This document shows positions 1-5,002 of a stretch of 7,016 bases of DNA, in pieces. The DNA is from an uncultured Clostridia bacterium (GTDB lineage Bacteria; Bacillota; Clostridia; Christensenellales; Aristaeellaceae): assembly GCA_937907055.1 (NCBI GenBank), contig CALCTW010000113.1, positions 1 to 7,016 on the forward strand. The letters are read 5' to 3'. A program made the translations under genes and the position numbers. Numbering within the stretch: the first letter of the stretch is position 1; each line of letters opens with the position of its first letter. The notes under the pieces were generated by a model. The model saw nothing but the letters and a program-made list of their open reading frames with translations. It did not search any database and was not told where the DNA came from.

Positions 1-618
1 TACAACTACACGTCCGTGGCCGTGGCGACGCTGTGCTACTACATGGCGCCGATCTTCGTCATGCTGGCGGCGCCGCTGGTGCTGCATGAGCGCATGACGA
101 TGCGCAAGGCGCTGTGCACCGGCGCGGCCCTGATCGGCATGGTGCTGGTCAGCGGCGTGCTGACGGGCGGCGTGTCCGGCTTCACGGGCGTGCTGCTGGG
201 CCTTGGCGCGGCTGCCTGCTATGCCTGCGTGATGCTGCTGAACAAAAAACTGCACGACGTGCCGACCTTCGACCGCACGGTGATCCAGCTGGCGGTGACC
301 GCCGTGCTGCTGCTCCCCTATGTGCTGGTGACGGAGGATGTGGCCTCGCTGACCTACACCTGGCAGACGGTGGCGCTTCTGCTGTTCGTGGGCATAGTGC
401 ATACGGGCCTGGCCTACTATCTGTATTTTGGCGGCATGGAGAAGCTGCCCGCGCAGACCATCGCCATCTGCTCCTACATTGATCCCGTGTCCTCCATCCT
501 GCTGGCCTGGCTGATCCTTGGCGAGCAGATGGACGTGTTCGGCTGGATCGGCTCGGTGCTGATTCTGGGCGCTGCGGTCGTGTGCGACCTGCCCGCGCGC
601 AGCAGGCAACCAGAATGA
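1..618 (+). CDS. EamA/DMT-family membrane transporter, C-terminal part (5' end outside window)
   Basis: The reading frame is already open at base 1 and ends at TGA 616-618, leaving about 205 residues. Roughly seven hydrophobic segments are visible, separated by short charged loops (for example LHERMTMRK after the first). This fits the last helices of the first EamA repeat plus a complete second repeat of a 10-helix drug/metabolite transporter; full members are about 300 residues, so about 90 N-terminal residues lie outside the window. Such proteins are inner-membrane exporters or importers of small metabolites, and the substrate cannot be told from this fragment. A GTG at 16-18 could be mistaken for a start, but the codons before it (Y-N-Y-T-S) continue the helix, so I treat the gene as partial. 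All 18 glycine codons are GGC by hand count, unlike the genes downstream of about 770. Confidence 0.88.
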   Translation, partial: YNYTSVAVATLCYYMAPIFVMLAAPLVLHERMTMRKALCTGAALIGMVLVSGVLTGGVSGFTGVLLGLGAAACYACVMLLNKKLHDVPTFDRTVIQLAVTAVLLLPYVLVTEDVASLTYTWQTVALLLFVGIVHTGLAYYLYFGGMEKLPAQTIAICSYIDPVSSILLAWLILGEQMDVFGWIGSVLILGAAVVCDLPARSRQPE

Positions 619-622
619 ACTG

Positions 623-651
623 TTGCACAAATCCCATGAATGCACTATAAT
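623..651 (+). promoter_or_regulatory. SigA-type promoter of the gene starting at 686
   Basis: A TTGCAC -35 box (623-628) and a perfect TATAAT -10 box (646-651) are separated by exactly 17 bases, so transcription should start near 658. It lies just after the transporter stop codon and 34 bases before the ATG at 686. The start is supported by AAAGGA at 670-675. Because the first codons of the gene resemble prmA, this is probably a prmA promoter that now drives the hybrid gene and its downstream partner. Confidence 0.75.
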
Positions 652-685
652 ATTGATGTAAATTCTTGCAAAGGATGATTGCACA

Positions 686-1456
686 ATGGATTGGGTAGAA
701 ATCACTGTACATACCACCACCGCCGGTTCCGACATCGTGTCCGAGCAGCTGATGGCCGAGGGCGCGAAGATGGCCGGGGCTGTGTGCTTCAGCGGTATGG
801 GAAGCATGGAGGAGACGGCCGGGATGATCGCGACCGGCGCGGAGGTGATCAAGATCATCAAGCCGTATAAGGATCGCGAGAGCATCTATAAGAAGATCGA
901 AGACGCGCGGAACCGCGGCGCGCTGGCGGTGGGGATCGATATCGACCACGCCTTCAGCCACGGGCTGAAGTATGACTGCATTGAGGGGATGGAAATGCGC
1001 CCCATGACAACCGCGGAGCTGAAGGAACTGGTGAAGTACGCCGGGCTGCCCTTTGTGATCAAGGGCGTGCTGAGCATTCAGGACGCGGAAAAGTGCGCGG
1101 AAGCAGGCGTGCGGGGCATGGTGATCAGCCACCACAACGGACGGCTGGACTGCGCGGTGCCGCCGCTGATGATGCTGCCGGAGATCCGCAGGCATGTGGG
1201 GAAGGATATGCCGCTGTTTGTGGACTGCGCCATCCGTACCGGTCTGGATGTATATAAGGCGCTCGCGCTGGGCGCGGATGCCTGCTGCGTGGGCCGTCCG
1301 CTGATGCCGAGGCTGAAGGAAAACGGCGCGGAAGGCGTGCGCGACTGTATCAGGGAGATCACGGAGGATCTGCGCTACGCCATGGCGATGAACGCCGCGG
1401 CGGACCTGAAGAGCATTGACCCGACATCGGTACATCCCAACTATTTCAACATCTGA
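686..1456 (+). CDS. Hybrid protein: PrmA-like N-terminus joined to 5'-truncated FMN-dependent alpha-hydroxy-acid dehydrogenase
   Basis: The protein has 256 residues. Residues 1-27 (MDWVEITVHTTTAGSDIVSE and what follows) match the start of ribosomal protein L11 methyltransferase PrmA as I remember that family. From about residue 27 the protein is a TIM-barrel FMN enzyme of the lactate/glycolate oxidase type. It shows KPYKDRE (59-65), the FMN-contact lysine in FVIKG (K126), SHHNGRLD (148-155) where the family has SNHGGR with the catalytic His and Arg, DCAIRTGLD (180-188) and GRP (203-205) for the FMN phosphate. Family members are about 340-350 residues, so the first ~90-100 residues are missing, including the first barrel strand and a substrate-binding tyrosine. 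It is therefore doubtful that the product is active. After the switch, 7 of about 20 glycine codons are GGG, against none of 18 in the transporter upstream. It is co-transcribed with the epimerase gene 12 bases downstream, hinting that the parent enzyme oxidised a hydroxy-acid or sugar-derived substrate. The fusion may be an assembly artefact. Confidence 0.8.
   Translation: MDWVEITVHTTTAGSDIVSEQLMAEGAKMAGAVCFSGMGSMEETAGMIATGAEVIKIIKPYKDRESIYKKIEDARNRGALAVGIDIDHAFSHGLKYDCIEGMEMRPMTTAELKELVKYAGLPFVIKGVLSIQDAEKCAEAGVRGMVISHHNGRLDCAVPPLMMLPEIRRHVGKDMPLFVDCAIRTGLDVYKALALGADACCVGRPLMPRLKENGAEGVRDCIREITEDLRYAMAMNAAADLKSIDPTSVHPNYFNI
755..770 (+). other. Junction between PrmA-like and FMN-dehydrogenase-like coding sequence
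   Basis: Around the codons for Glu25-Gly26-Ala27-Lys28 the protein stops resembling PrmA and starts resembling the middle of the FMN dehydrogenase family. Glu-Gly-Ala is plausible in both parents, so the switch may have occurred at a short GC-rich match. The reading frame is kept. The exact crossover base cannot be fixed from this sequence alone. Confidence 0.6.
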
Positions 1457-1468
1457 GGAGGAAAGAGC

Positions 1469-2308
1469 ATGCGGCTCGGCGGTTCTGTGAATATGCCCTA
1501 CAACAGCCCGAAGGAGTGGCTGAAGTGGGTGAAGGAATTGAATTACAGCGCGGTGATCTTCCCGGTGGACAGCAGCGCGGATAAGCAGGTGATCCGGGAT
1601 TATCAGAAGTGCATCGCGGATGAAGGCCTGGTGATCGGCGAGGTGGGCGTGTGGCGCAATCTGCTGGCCCGGGACGCGAATGAGCGCGAAAAGCATATGG
1701 AGTATTCGATCCGTCAGCTGGAACTGGCGGAGACGGTGGGCGCGAACTGCTGCGTGAACATCAGCGGCAGCACGGGCACCTACTGGGATGGCTATGACCC
1801 CGATAATTACAGCAAAGAGACTTATGATACCGTGGTGGAGCAGAGCCGCCGGATCATGGATGCCGTGAAGCCGGTGAAGACCAAGTATTCGCTGGAGCCG
1901 ATGCCGTGGATGATCCCGGATTCGGCGGAGGGGTATCTGCAGCTGCTGAAGGATATCGACCGCGAGGCCTTCGGCGTGCATCTGGATTTTACCAACATGA
2001 TCAACGGCATTGAGCGCTTCCATAACCGCGCGCGGTTTATTGAGGAATGCTTTGAAAAGCTGGGGCCGTGGATCCGTTCCATCCACATCAAGGATGTGGC
2101 GCTGGGCGAGGGCGAGCTGCCCTGCGTGATCCGGGAAGTGCCGGTGGGCGAGGGTGCGGTGGATCTGGGCCGCGTGCTGCAGCTTTCGGAAGCGCTGGGT
2201 GAGGATACCACGGTGTTTACGGAGCATATGGACAAACACGAGGACTACCTGAAGGCCACGCGTTATCTGCGGGCGCTTTCGGAAAAGGTGGGCGTGAAGA
2301 TCAAATAA
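1469..2308 (+). CDS. Sugar phosphate isomerase/epimerase (xylose-isomerase-like TIM barrel)
   Basis: This 279-residue protein fits the AP-endonuclease-2/xylose-isomerase-like family (usually 260-300 residues), cytoplasmic enzymes that interconvert keto and aldo sugars or polyols with a divalent metal. Candidate metal ligands sit in the expected order: Glu143 in SLEPMPW, Asp173 in HLDFTN, His206 in SIHIKD and Glu252 in FTEHMD; Glu58 in GEVGVWRN lies on an early strand. The start is fixed by AGGAGG at 1456-1461, seven bases before the ATG. The gene begins 12 bases after the stop of the FMN-enzyme gene, so the two are probably one operon, and a terminator follows the stop. Pairing an epimerase with an FMN alpha-hydroxy-acid oxidoreductase suggests catabolism of a sugar acid or polyol, but the substrate is not shown by the sequence. 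Codon use agrees with the genes around it and no damage is visible. Confidence 0.88.
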   Translation: MRLGGSVNMPYNSPKEWLKWVKELNYSAVIFPVDSSADKQVIRDYQKCIADEGLVIGEVGVWRNLLARDANEREKHMEYSIRQLELAETVGANCCVNISGSTGTYWDGYDPDNYSKETYDTVVEQSRRIMDAVKPVKTKYSLEPMPWMIPDSAEGYLQLLKDIDREAFGVHLDFTNMINGIERFHNRARFIEECFEKLGPWIRSIHIKDVALGEGELPCVIREVPVGEGAVDLGRVLQLSEALGEDTTVFTEHMDKHEDYLKATRYLRALSEKVGVKIK

Positions 2309-2319
2309 GAATGATAAGG

Positions 2320-2351
2320 CCGCGTGCTTTGAGAAAGGCGCGCGGTTTTTT
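2320..2351 (+). terminator. Rho-independent terminator of the FMN-enzyme/epimerase operon
   Basis: The arms 2320-2330 and 2335-2345 pair over 11 positions (CCGCG with CGCGG at the base, two G-T wobbles higher up) around a GAGA loop at 2331-2334. A run of six T follows directly (2346-2351). It starts 11 bases after the epimerase stop codon. Confidence 0.85.
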
Positions 2352-2367
2352 ATTGCGCGGAACAACG

Positions 2368-2396
2368 AAAAAAGACCTCCTGCCGAAGCAGGAGGC
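2368..2396 (-). terminator. Rho-independent terminator of the SDR gene
   Basis: Read on the minus strand, GCCTCCTGC and GCAGGAGG close a UUCG tetraloop (2384-2387 on the + strand) with an 8-bp GC-rich stem, followed by C and six T (the A-run 2368-2373). It lies 40 bases past the SDR stop. Together with the previous hairpin it insulates the convergent epimerase and SDR genes. Confidence 0.87.
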
Positions 2397-2435
2397 CGGA
2401 TGAACGGAAACGCGGAAAGAAAGACCGCGCCGTGA

Positions 2436-3176
2436 TTACGGCATGTAGATACCGCCGTTGGGGGAGACGTACTGACCGGTCATGTACTTATCCTTGATGA
2501 GGAATTCCATGGCGTTGGCGATGTCATCGCAGTCACCGATCTTGCCCATGGGGATGGACATGGCCAGCGCGTTGACTTCATCCTGGTTGACGCCGCGGAG
2601 CATGTCGGTCCAGATCATGCCGGGGCAGATGCAGTTGAAGCGGATGTTCTGCTTGCCGAATTCCATGGCCAGAGCGCGGGTCATGCCGATGAGGCCGGAC
2701 TTGGAAGCGCAGTAGTCAGCCTGGTTGGCAACGCCCATCAGACCGCCGATGGAGGAGGTGTTGATGACGCAGCCTTCGTTCGCCTTCACCATGTAGGGAA
2801 CGACGAAGTGGCACATATGGAAGGCGGAGATCAGGTTGGTCTCCAGCACGGCCATGTACTTTTCCTTGGGCAGATCGCAGAAAGCGGCGTTGTTGGTGAT
2901 GCCGGCGTTGTTGACCAGGACATCGATCTTCTCGCCGAACTTGGCGACAGCGGCAGCGACCAGCTTTTCGCAGTCTTCATACTTGGAAACGTCCGCCTGC
3001 ACGGCCAGACCCTGAACACCGTATTCCTTCTCGATCTTCTCGATGAGGGCATCGGTCAGCGCCTTGGAGGAATCGGAACGATAGTTGGCAACAACATTGT
3101 AGCCCATTTCGGCAAGACGGATGACCATCGCTTCGCCGATACCGCGGGAACCGCCGGTGATGATAGCAGTCTTCAT
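2436..3176 (-). CDS. FabG-like short-chain dehydrogenase/reductase (SDR)
   Basis: This 246-residue protein is a classical SDR, an NAD(P)H-dependent cytoplasmic oxidoreductase of Rossmann fold and normal length. The cofactor motif TGGSRGIG is at 7-14, Asp62-Val63 contacts adenine, NNAG is at 89-92, and the catalytic set is Asn114, Ser142, Tyr155 and Lys159 (YCASK). CPGMIWTDM (184-192) matches the PG-xxx-T loop. Arg33 in NYRS after the second strand suggests NADP(H) preference. It is closest in style to 3-oxoacyl-ACP or acetoacetyl-CoA reductases, but sugar or polyol dehydrogenases look much the same, so I give no symbol. The frame stays open far upstream, but the start at 3176 is chosen because AAGGAG sits nine bases before it and TGGSRGIG begins at residue 7 as in the family. 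The gene has its own promoter and carries the same 12-base element as the tetR promoter, which suggests control by that regulator. Confidence 0.9.
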   Translation of the reverse strand: MKTAIITGGSRGIGEAMVIRLAEMGYNVVANYRSDSSKALTDALIEKIEKEYGVQGLAVQADVSKYEDCEKLVAAAVAKFGEKIDVLVNNAGITNNAAFCDLPKEKYMAVLETNLISAFHMCHFVVPYMVKANEGCVINTSSIGGLMGVANQADYCASKSGLIGMTRALAMEFGKQNIRFNCICPGMIWTDMLRGVNQDEVNALAMSIPMGKIGDCDDIANAMEFLIKDKYMTGQYVSPNGGIYMP

Positions 3177-3201
3177 ATCATAAATCTCCTTAACTAAAGT
3201 G

Positions 3202-3213
3202 TGTCTTAACGAC
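3202..3213 (-). promoter_or_regulatory. Candidate operator, copy 1 (SDR promoter)
   Basis: On the minus strand this reads GTCGTTAAGACA. It begins 6 nt after the -10 box TATATT, so it spans about +1 to +12 of the SDR transcript. The identical 12 bases occur at 4297-4308 at the identical distance from the tetR -10 box. A repressor bound here would block transcription start. The dyad character is weak (GTC-N5-GAC), which lowers confidence in the exact site limits. Confidence 0.55.
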
Positions 3214-3219
3214 GTAATC

Positions 3220-3248
3220 AATATAGCATATATCGATATGCTTGTGTA
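3220..3248 (-). promoter_or_regulatory. Promoter of the SDR gene
   Basis: On the minus strand a TACACA -35 box (3243-3248), a 17-base spacer and a TATATT -10 box (3220-3225) preceded by TGC (extended -10) are present. The predicted start near 3213 leaves a leader of about 37 nt with AAGGAG before the ATG. This allows the SDR gene to be expressed separately from the Xre regulator upstream. Confidence 0.6.
3225..3242. promoter_or_regulatory. Inverted repeat inside the SDR promoter spacer
   Basis: AGCAT-N8-ATGCT, with an inner perfect palindrome ATATCGATAT (3230-3239), fills the spacer between the -35 and -10 boxes. The position is typical for an operator, but AT-rich spacer DNA can form such symmetry by chance. 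A candidate binder is the neighbouring Xre-type protein; nothing in the sequence proves that. Confidence 0.35.
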
Positions 3249-3297
3249 TTGTGAATAATGATATGCGGTACTGTATAAAATGTGATAACACGGGCGG

Positions 3298-3546
3298 TCA
3301 ACCGGAAACGCGGGGCTCGGGCGGTGTATCCTCTTCAATGAGACGGAAGAACTGACTGAGAGAGATGCCGAGAGCGTCAAGGATGCGGCTGAGGGTATCG
3401 ACGGACGGGCTGACAGTGCCGTTTTCGATGGCGGCAAGATGGGAACGGGAGAGACAGGCGAAGCCGGAGAGAACCTCCTGCGAGAGGTTTTTGCGCTTGC
3501 GCAGGGTGCGGATCATGGAACCGCATTGTTGGCTGTTACAGGGCAT
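3298..3546 (-). CDS. Small Xre-family (Cro/CI-type HTH) transcriptional regulator
   Basis: The 82-residue protein is almost entirely a Cro/CI-type helix-turn-helix domain (about residues 12-66). IRTLRKRKNLSQ leads in, SQEVLSGFA and SRSHLAAIENG form the HTH, and DTLSRILDALGISLSQFF is the closing part. There is no effector or dimerisation domain beyond a short acidic tail (EEDTPPEPR). The start at 3546 is supported by AAAGGAGG eight bases upstream; the internal Met11 has no ribosome binding site. It lies 121 bases upstream of the SDR gene on the same strand and diverges from the secreted-protein gene, so it may regulate itself, the SDR or the secreted protein. Paired CTGTWACAG sites flank its start codon. 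Small solitary regulators of this kind are common in Firmicutes and their ligands are usually unknown. Confidence 0.85.
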   Translation of the reverse strand: MPCNSQQCGSMIRTLRKRKNLSQEVLSGFACLSRSHLAAIENGTVSPSVDTLSRILDALGISLSQFFRLIEEDTPPEPRVSG

Positions 3547-3590
3547 GGATCGATCCTCCTTTGACTGAATGAGCGTTTGCTCTGTAACAG
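3533..3590. promoter_or_regulatory. Paired CTGTWACAG sites around the Xre start codon
   Basis: CTGTTACAG (3533-3541, inside codons 2-5 of the Xre gene) and CTGTAACAG (3582-3590, in its leader region) are exact reverse complements, and each is itself a near-palindrome. They bracket the ribosome binding site and start codon. They could be tandem operator sites for autoregulation or the arms of an mRNA hairpin that would hide the start. The minus-strand box TATACT (3623-3628), with a poor -35, is a weak candidate promoter upstream of them. Confidence 0.4.
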
Positions 3591-3683
3591 ACCGTGTTTT
3601 TCCCGCGAGGCAGCACAGGAAAAGTATATGCTGACGAAACCTGAAAAATGTATGGGATTTAGGACAATGGGCTGAAAAAACAG

Positions 3684-3692
3684 TGCTAAACT
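3684..3692 (+). promoter_or_regulatory. Weak extended -10 candidate for the secreted-protein gene
   Basis: TGCTAAACT resembles an extended -10 (TGn plus TAAACT). No acceptable -35 box is present at 16-18 bases, so this is a tentative call. It is the best candidate between the divergent Xre and secreted-protein genes; the remaining intergenic DNA (3563-3683) shows no RNA structure or repeat that I can support beyond the CTGTAACAG copy. Confidence 0.3.
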
Positions 3693-3741
3693 GCCGTTAT
3701 GACAAAGGAGCCGGATGACCGGCCGGGAAGGAGAAATGAAG

Positions 3742-4158
3742 ATGAAAAAATGGATCGGACTTTTGCTGTGCCTGGTGATGCTGCTGGGACTGACAGCGGC
3801 GGGCGAGGTGAAGGTGGATCTTTCCGCCTACAGCAACGATGAGATCGTGGAGCTGCTGCAGCTGGTGCAGCAGGAGATCGCGGTAAGAAAAATAGAAAAG
3901 ACGGCCTCGCTGGCGGCCGGACGGTATATCGCCGGGGTGGACCTGCCCTGCGGCACCTATGTGTATAAGAGCAAGGCGGTTGGCAGCGACTGGGGCAGCG
4001 TGACGGTATACAGCGAGAAGGGGAACGGGAAGCAGCTGCTTTGGGAGATCGTTGACGCGGATGATGAACCTTTTATGGTGACGCTTTCGCCCAACGACGA
4101 GCTGAAGAGCGCCGTGCCGTTCGAGCTGACGATCTTCGCGGGTGTTATGTTCCGGTGA
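3742..4158 (+). CDS. Small secreted protein with a GTY-type beta domain, function unknown
   Basis: The protein has 138 residues from the chosen start. It opens with a clear signal peptide: MKKW, then a hydrophobic stretch WIGLLLCLVMLLGLTAA, with likely cleavage near the Ala-Ala-Gly and no lipobox cysteine. A helical, acidic linker (NDEIVELLQLVQQEIAVRK) follows, then a beta-rich domain starting AGRYIAGVDLPCGTYVYKS. Its G-x-Y-x-x-G-x-D-x-P-x-G-T-Y pattern is familiar from many small secreted or lipid-anchored Firmicutes proteins of unknown role. A single mature cysteine lies in this motif. Starts at 3715, 3736 and 3742 are in frame. AAGGAG at 3728-3733 is eight bases before 3742 but only two before 3736. 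A second AAAGGAG (3704-3710) precedes 3715 by four bases, giving a nine-residue longer form. I prefer 3742 because it gives a standard signal peptide. A terminator follows, so the gene is probably transcribed alone. Confidence 0.75.
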   Translation: MKKWIGLLLCLVMLLGLTAAGEVKVDLSAYSNDEIVELLQLVQQEIAVRKIEKTASLAAGRYIAGVDLPCGTYVYKSKAVGSDWGSVTVYSEKGNGKQLLWEIVDADDEPFMVTLSPNDELKSAVPFELTIFAGVMFR

Positions 4159-4170
4159 TGAACAGAAAAT

Positions 4171-4210
4171 AAAAAAAGGGGGATCCGCCGTGCGCGGAAC
4201 CCCTTTTTTT
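4171..4210. terminator. Rho-independent terminator after the secreted-protein gene
   Basis: GGGG (4178-4181) pairs with CCCC (4200-4203), and CCGC (4185-4188) pairs with GCGG (4194-4197) around a CGTGC loop, with a small internal mismatch between the two helices. An A7 run precedes and a T7 run (4204-4210) follows, so it could work on both strands. The main client is the secreted-protein gene, whose stop is 12 bases upstream. Confidence 0.82.
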
Positions 4211-4260
4211 GTAACGCGGGAAAGAGAATGAACTGAAATTGTATTAATCCCTGAGAGCGA

Positions 4261-4290
4261 TTGACGGCAGGGAAGGAAGGTGATTATAAT
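4261..4290 (+). promoter_or_regulatory. Promoter of the tetR-family gene
   Basis: A TTGACG -35 box (4261-4266) and a perfect TATAAT -10 box (4285-4290) are separated by 18 bases, giving a predicted start near 4297 and a leader of about 25 nt. The candidate operator starts at that position, as expected for an autoregulated TetR gene. Confidence 0.75.
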
Positions 4291-4296
4291 GGAACG

Positions 4297-4308
4297 GTCG
4301 TTAAGACA
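4297..4308 (+). promoter_or_regulatory. Candidate operator, copy 2 (tetR promoter)
   Basis: GTCGTTAAGACA lies 6 nt downstream of TATAAT and is identical to 3202-3213 read on the minus strand, at the same distance from the SDR -10 box. Its left end overlaps the short palindrome AACG-GT-CGTT (4293-4302), and its right end touches the ribosome binding site AGGAGG (4308-4313). Occupancy would block transcription start of the regulator gene itself. Confidence 0.6.
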
Positions 4309-4321
4309 GGAGGCATGAGCC

Positions 4322-4918
4322 ATGGAAAAAGGAAACGGGAAACGGGAGATGATCCTGAACGCGGCGCTGGATCTGTTTTCGGTGAAGGGCTATGACGGGG
4401 TCGGCGTGGACGAGATCGGCAGCGCGGTGGGTATCAAGGGGCCCGCGCTCTATTATTATTTCAAGAGCAAGGAAGCCTTGCTGGACGCGCTGATCGAAAA
4501 GATGAACGCGTATTATGAGGCGAGATTCATTCCGGCCCGGAGAAAGACCGAGCTGCCCGCCAATATGGAGGAACTGGTGAACATGAGCATGGAAATGCTG
4601 GATTTCACCATTCATGATGAACAGATCATCAAGGTGCGGCGGATGCTGGCCATGGAACAGTTCCGCAACGGAAAGCTGCGCGCGCTGACCACGAAGCATC
4701 ACCTGACCGGGCTGGAGGAGATCTATACCGGGATGTTCCGCCATCTGATCGAGCTGGGCCGTGTGAAGCCCTTTGACCCCAGTCTGCTGGCTGGGGAGTT
4801 TACCGCGTATGTGACGATGATGGTGCATCTGATCGACCGTGAGCCGGAGAAGGAAACGGAAGCGATGGAACGGATCCGCCGCCATATGATCCATTTTTCC
4901 GCGGTGTACGGTATGTGA
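4322..4918 (+). CDS. TetR/AcrR-family transcriptional regulator
   Basis: This 198-residue protein is of normal length for the family. The DNA-binding domain spans about residues 7-55. REMILNAALDLFSVKGYDGVGVDEI is split between helix 1 and the turn (given here as family features: A-x-x-L-F at 15-19, G-Y at 23-24, V-D-E-I at 29-32), followed by the HTH with recognition helix GPALYYYFKSKEALL at 40-54. The rest (about 60-198) is the variable helical ligand-binding and dimerisation domain, with no recognisable ligand signature. The start is supported by AGGAGG at 4308-4313, eight bases upstream. It has its own near-consensus promoter with a candidate operator at the transcription start, and the same element is found in front of the SDR gene 1.1 kb away. 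I infer that it represses itself and the SDR, with release by an unknown metabolite. A bidirectional terminator follows. Confidence 0.92.
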   Translation: MEKGNGKREMILNAALDLFSVKGYDGVGVDEIGSAVGIKGPALYYYFKSKEALLDALIEKMNAYYEARFIPARRKTELPANMEELVNMSMEMLDFTIHDEQIIKVRRMLAMEQFRNGKLRALTTKHHLTGLEEIYTGMFRHLIELGRVKPFDPSLLAGEFTAYVTMMVHLIDREPEKETEAMERIRRHMIHFSAVYGM

Positions 4919-4950
4919 TCAATATGAATTGAATATCATTGACGGTATAT

Positions 4951-4990
4951 AAAAAACGGGACATCCTTCGCGGATGCCCCGTTGATTTTA
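4951..4990. terminator. Bidirectional terminator between tetR and the GH94 hybrid gene
   Basis: CGGG and CATCC (4957-4966) pair with GGATG and CCCG (4972-4981) with one A-C mismatch, around a TTCGC loop. The A6 run at 4951-4956 gives a U-tract for minus-strand transcripts, and GATTTTAT follows on the + strand. It ends convergent transcription from the TetR gene (stop at 4918) and the minus-strand gene (stop at 5003). Confidence 0.82.
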
Positions 4991-5002
4991 TCGGGTTTAT
5001 GA

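Noticed and set aside
182..2365. Very long open frame on the minus strand (727 codons)
   Set aside because: It runs antisense to three well-recognised + strand genes. It is rich in His, Arg and Ala, as expected for a shadow of GC-rich coding DNA, and it runs through a terminator hairpin.
2482..3197. Open frames of 77 and 129 codons on the + strand
   Set aside because: Both are antisense to the SDR gene, have no ribosome binding site and no recognisable domain.
3177..3437. N-terminal extension of the SDR frame to 333 residues
   Set aside because: The extra 87 codons overlap the Xre gene and the SDR promoter and have no protein-like pattern. AAGGAG and the family-typical N-terminus place the start at 3176.
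3697..4323. 208-codon minus-strand frame
   Set aside because: It is antisense to the secreted-protein gene and crosses a terminator and the tetR promoter; His- and Gln-rich shadow sequence.
4301..4894. 197-codon minus-strand frame opposite tetR
   Set aside because: It is a complement of the TetR coding sequence; the + strand protein has a clear HTH domain and promoter.
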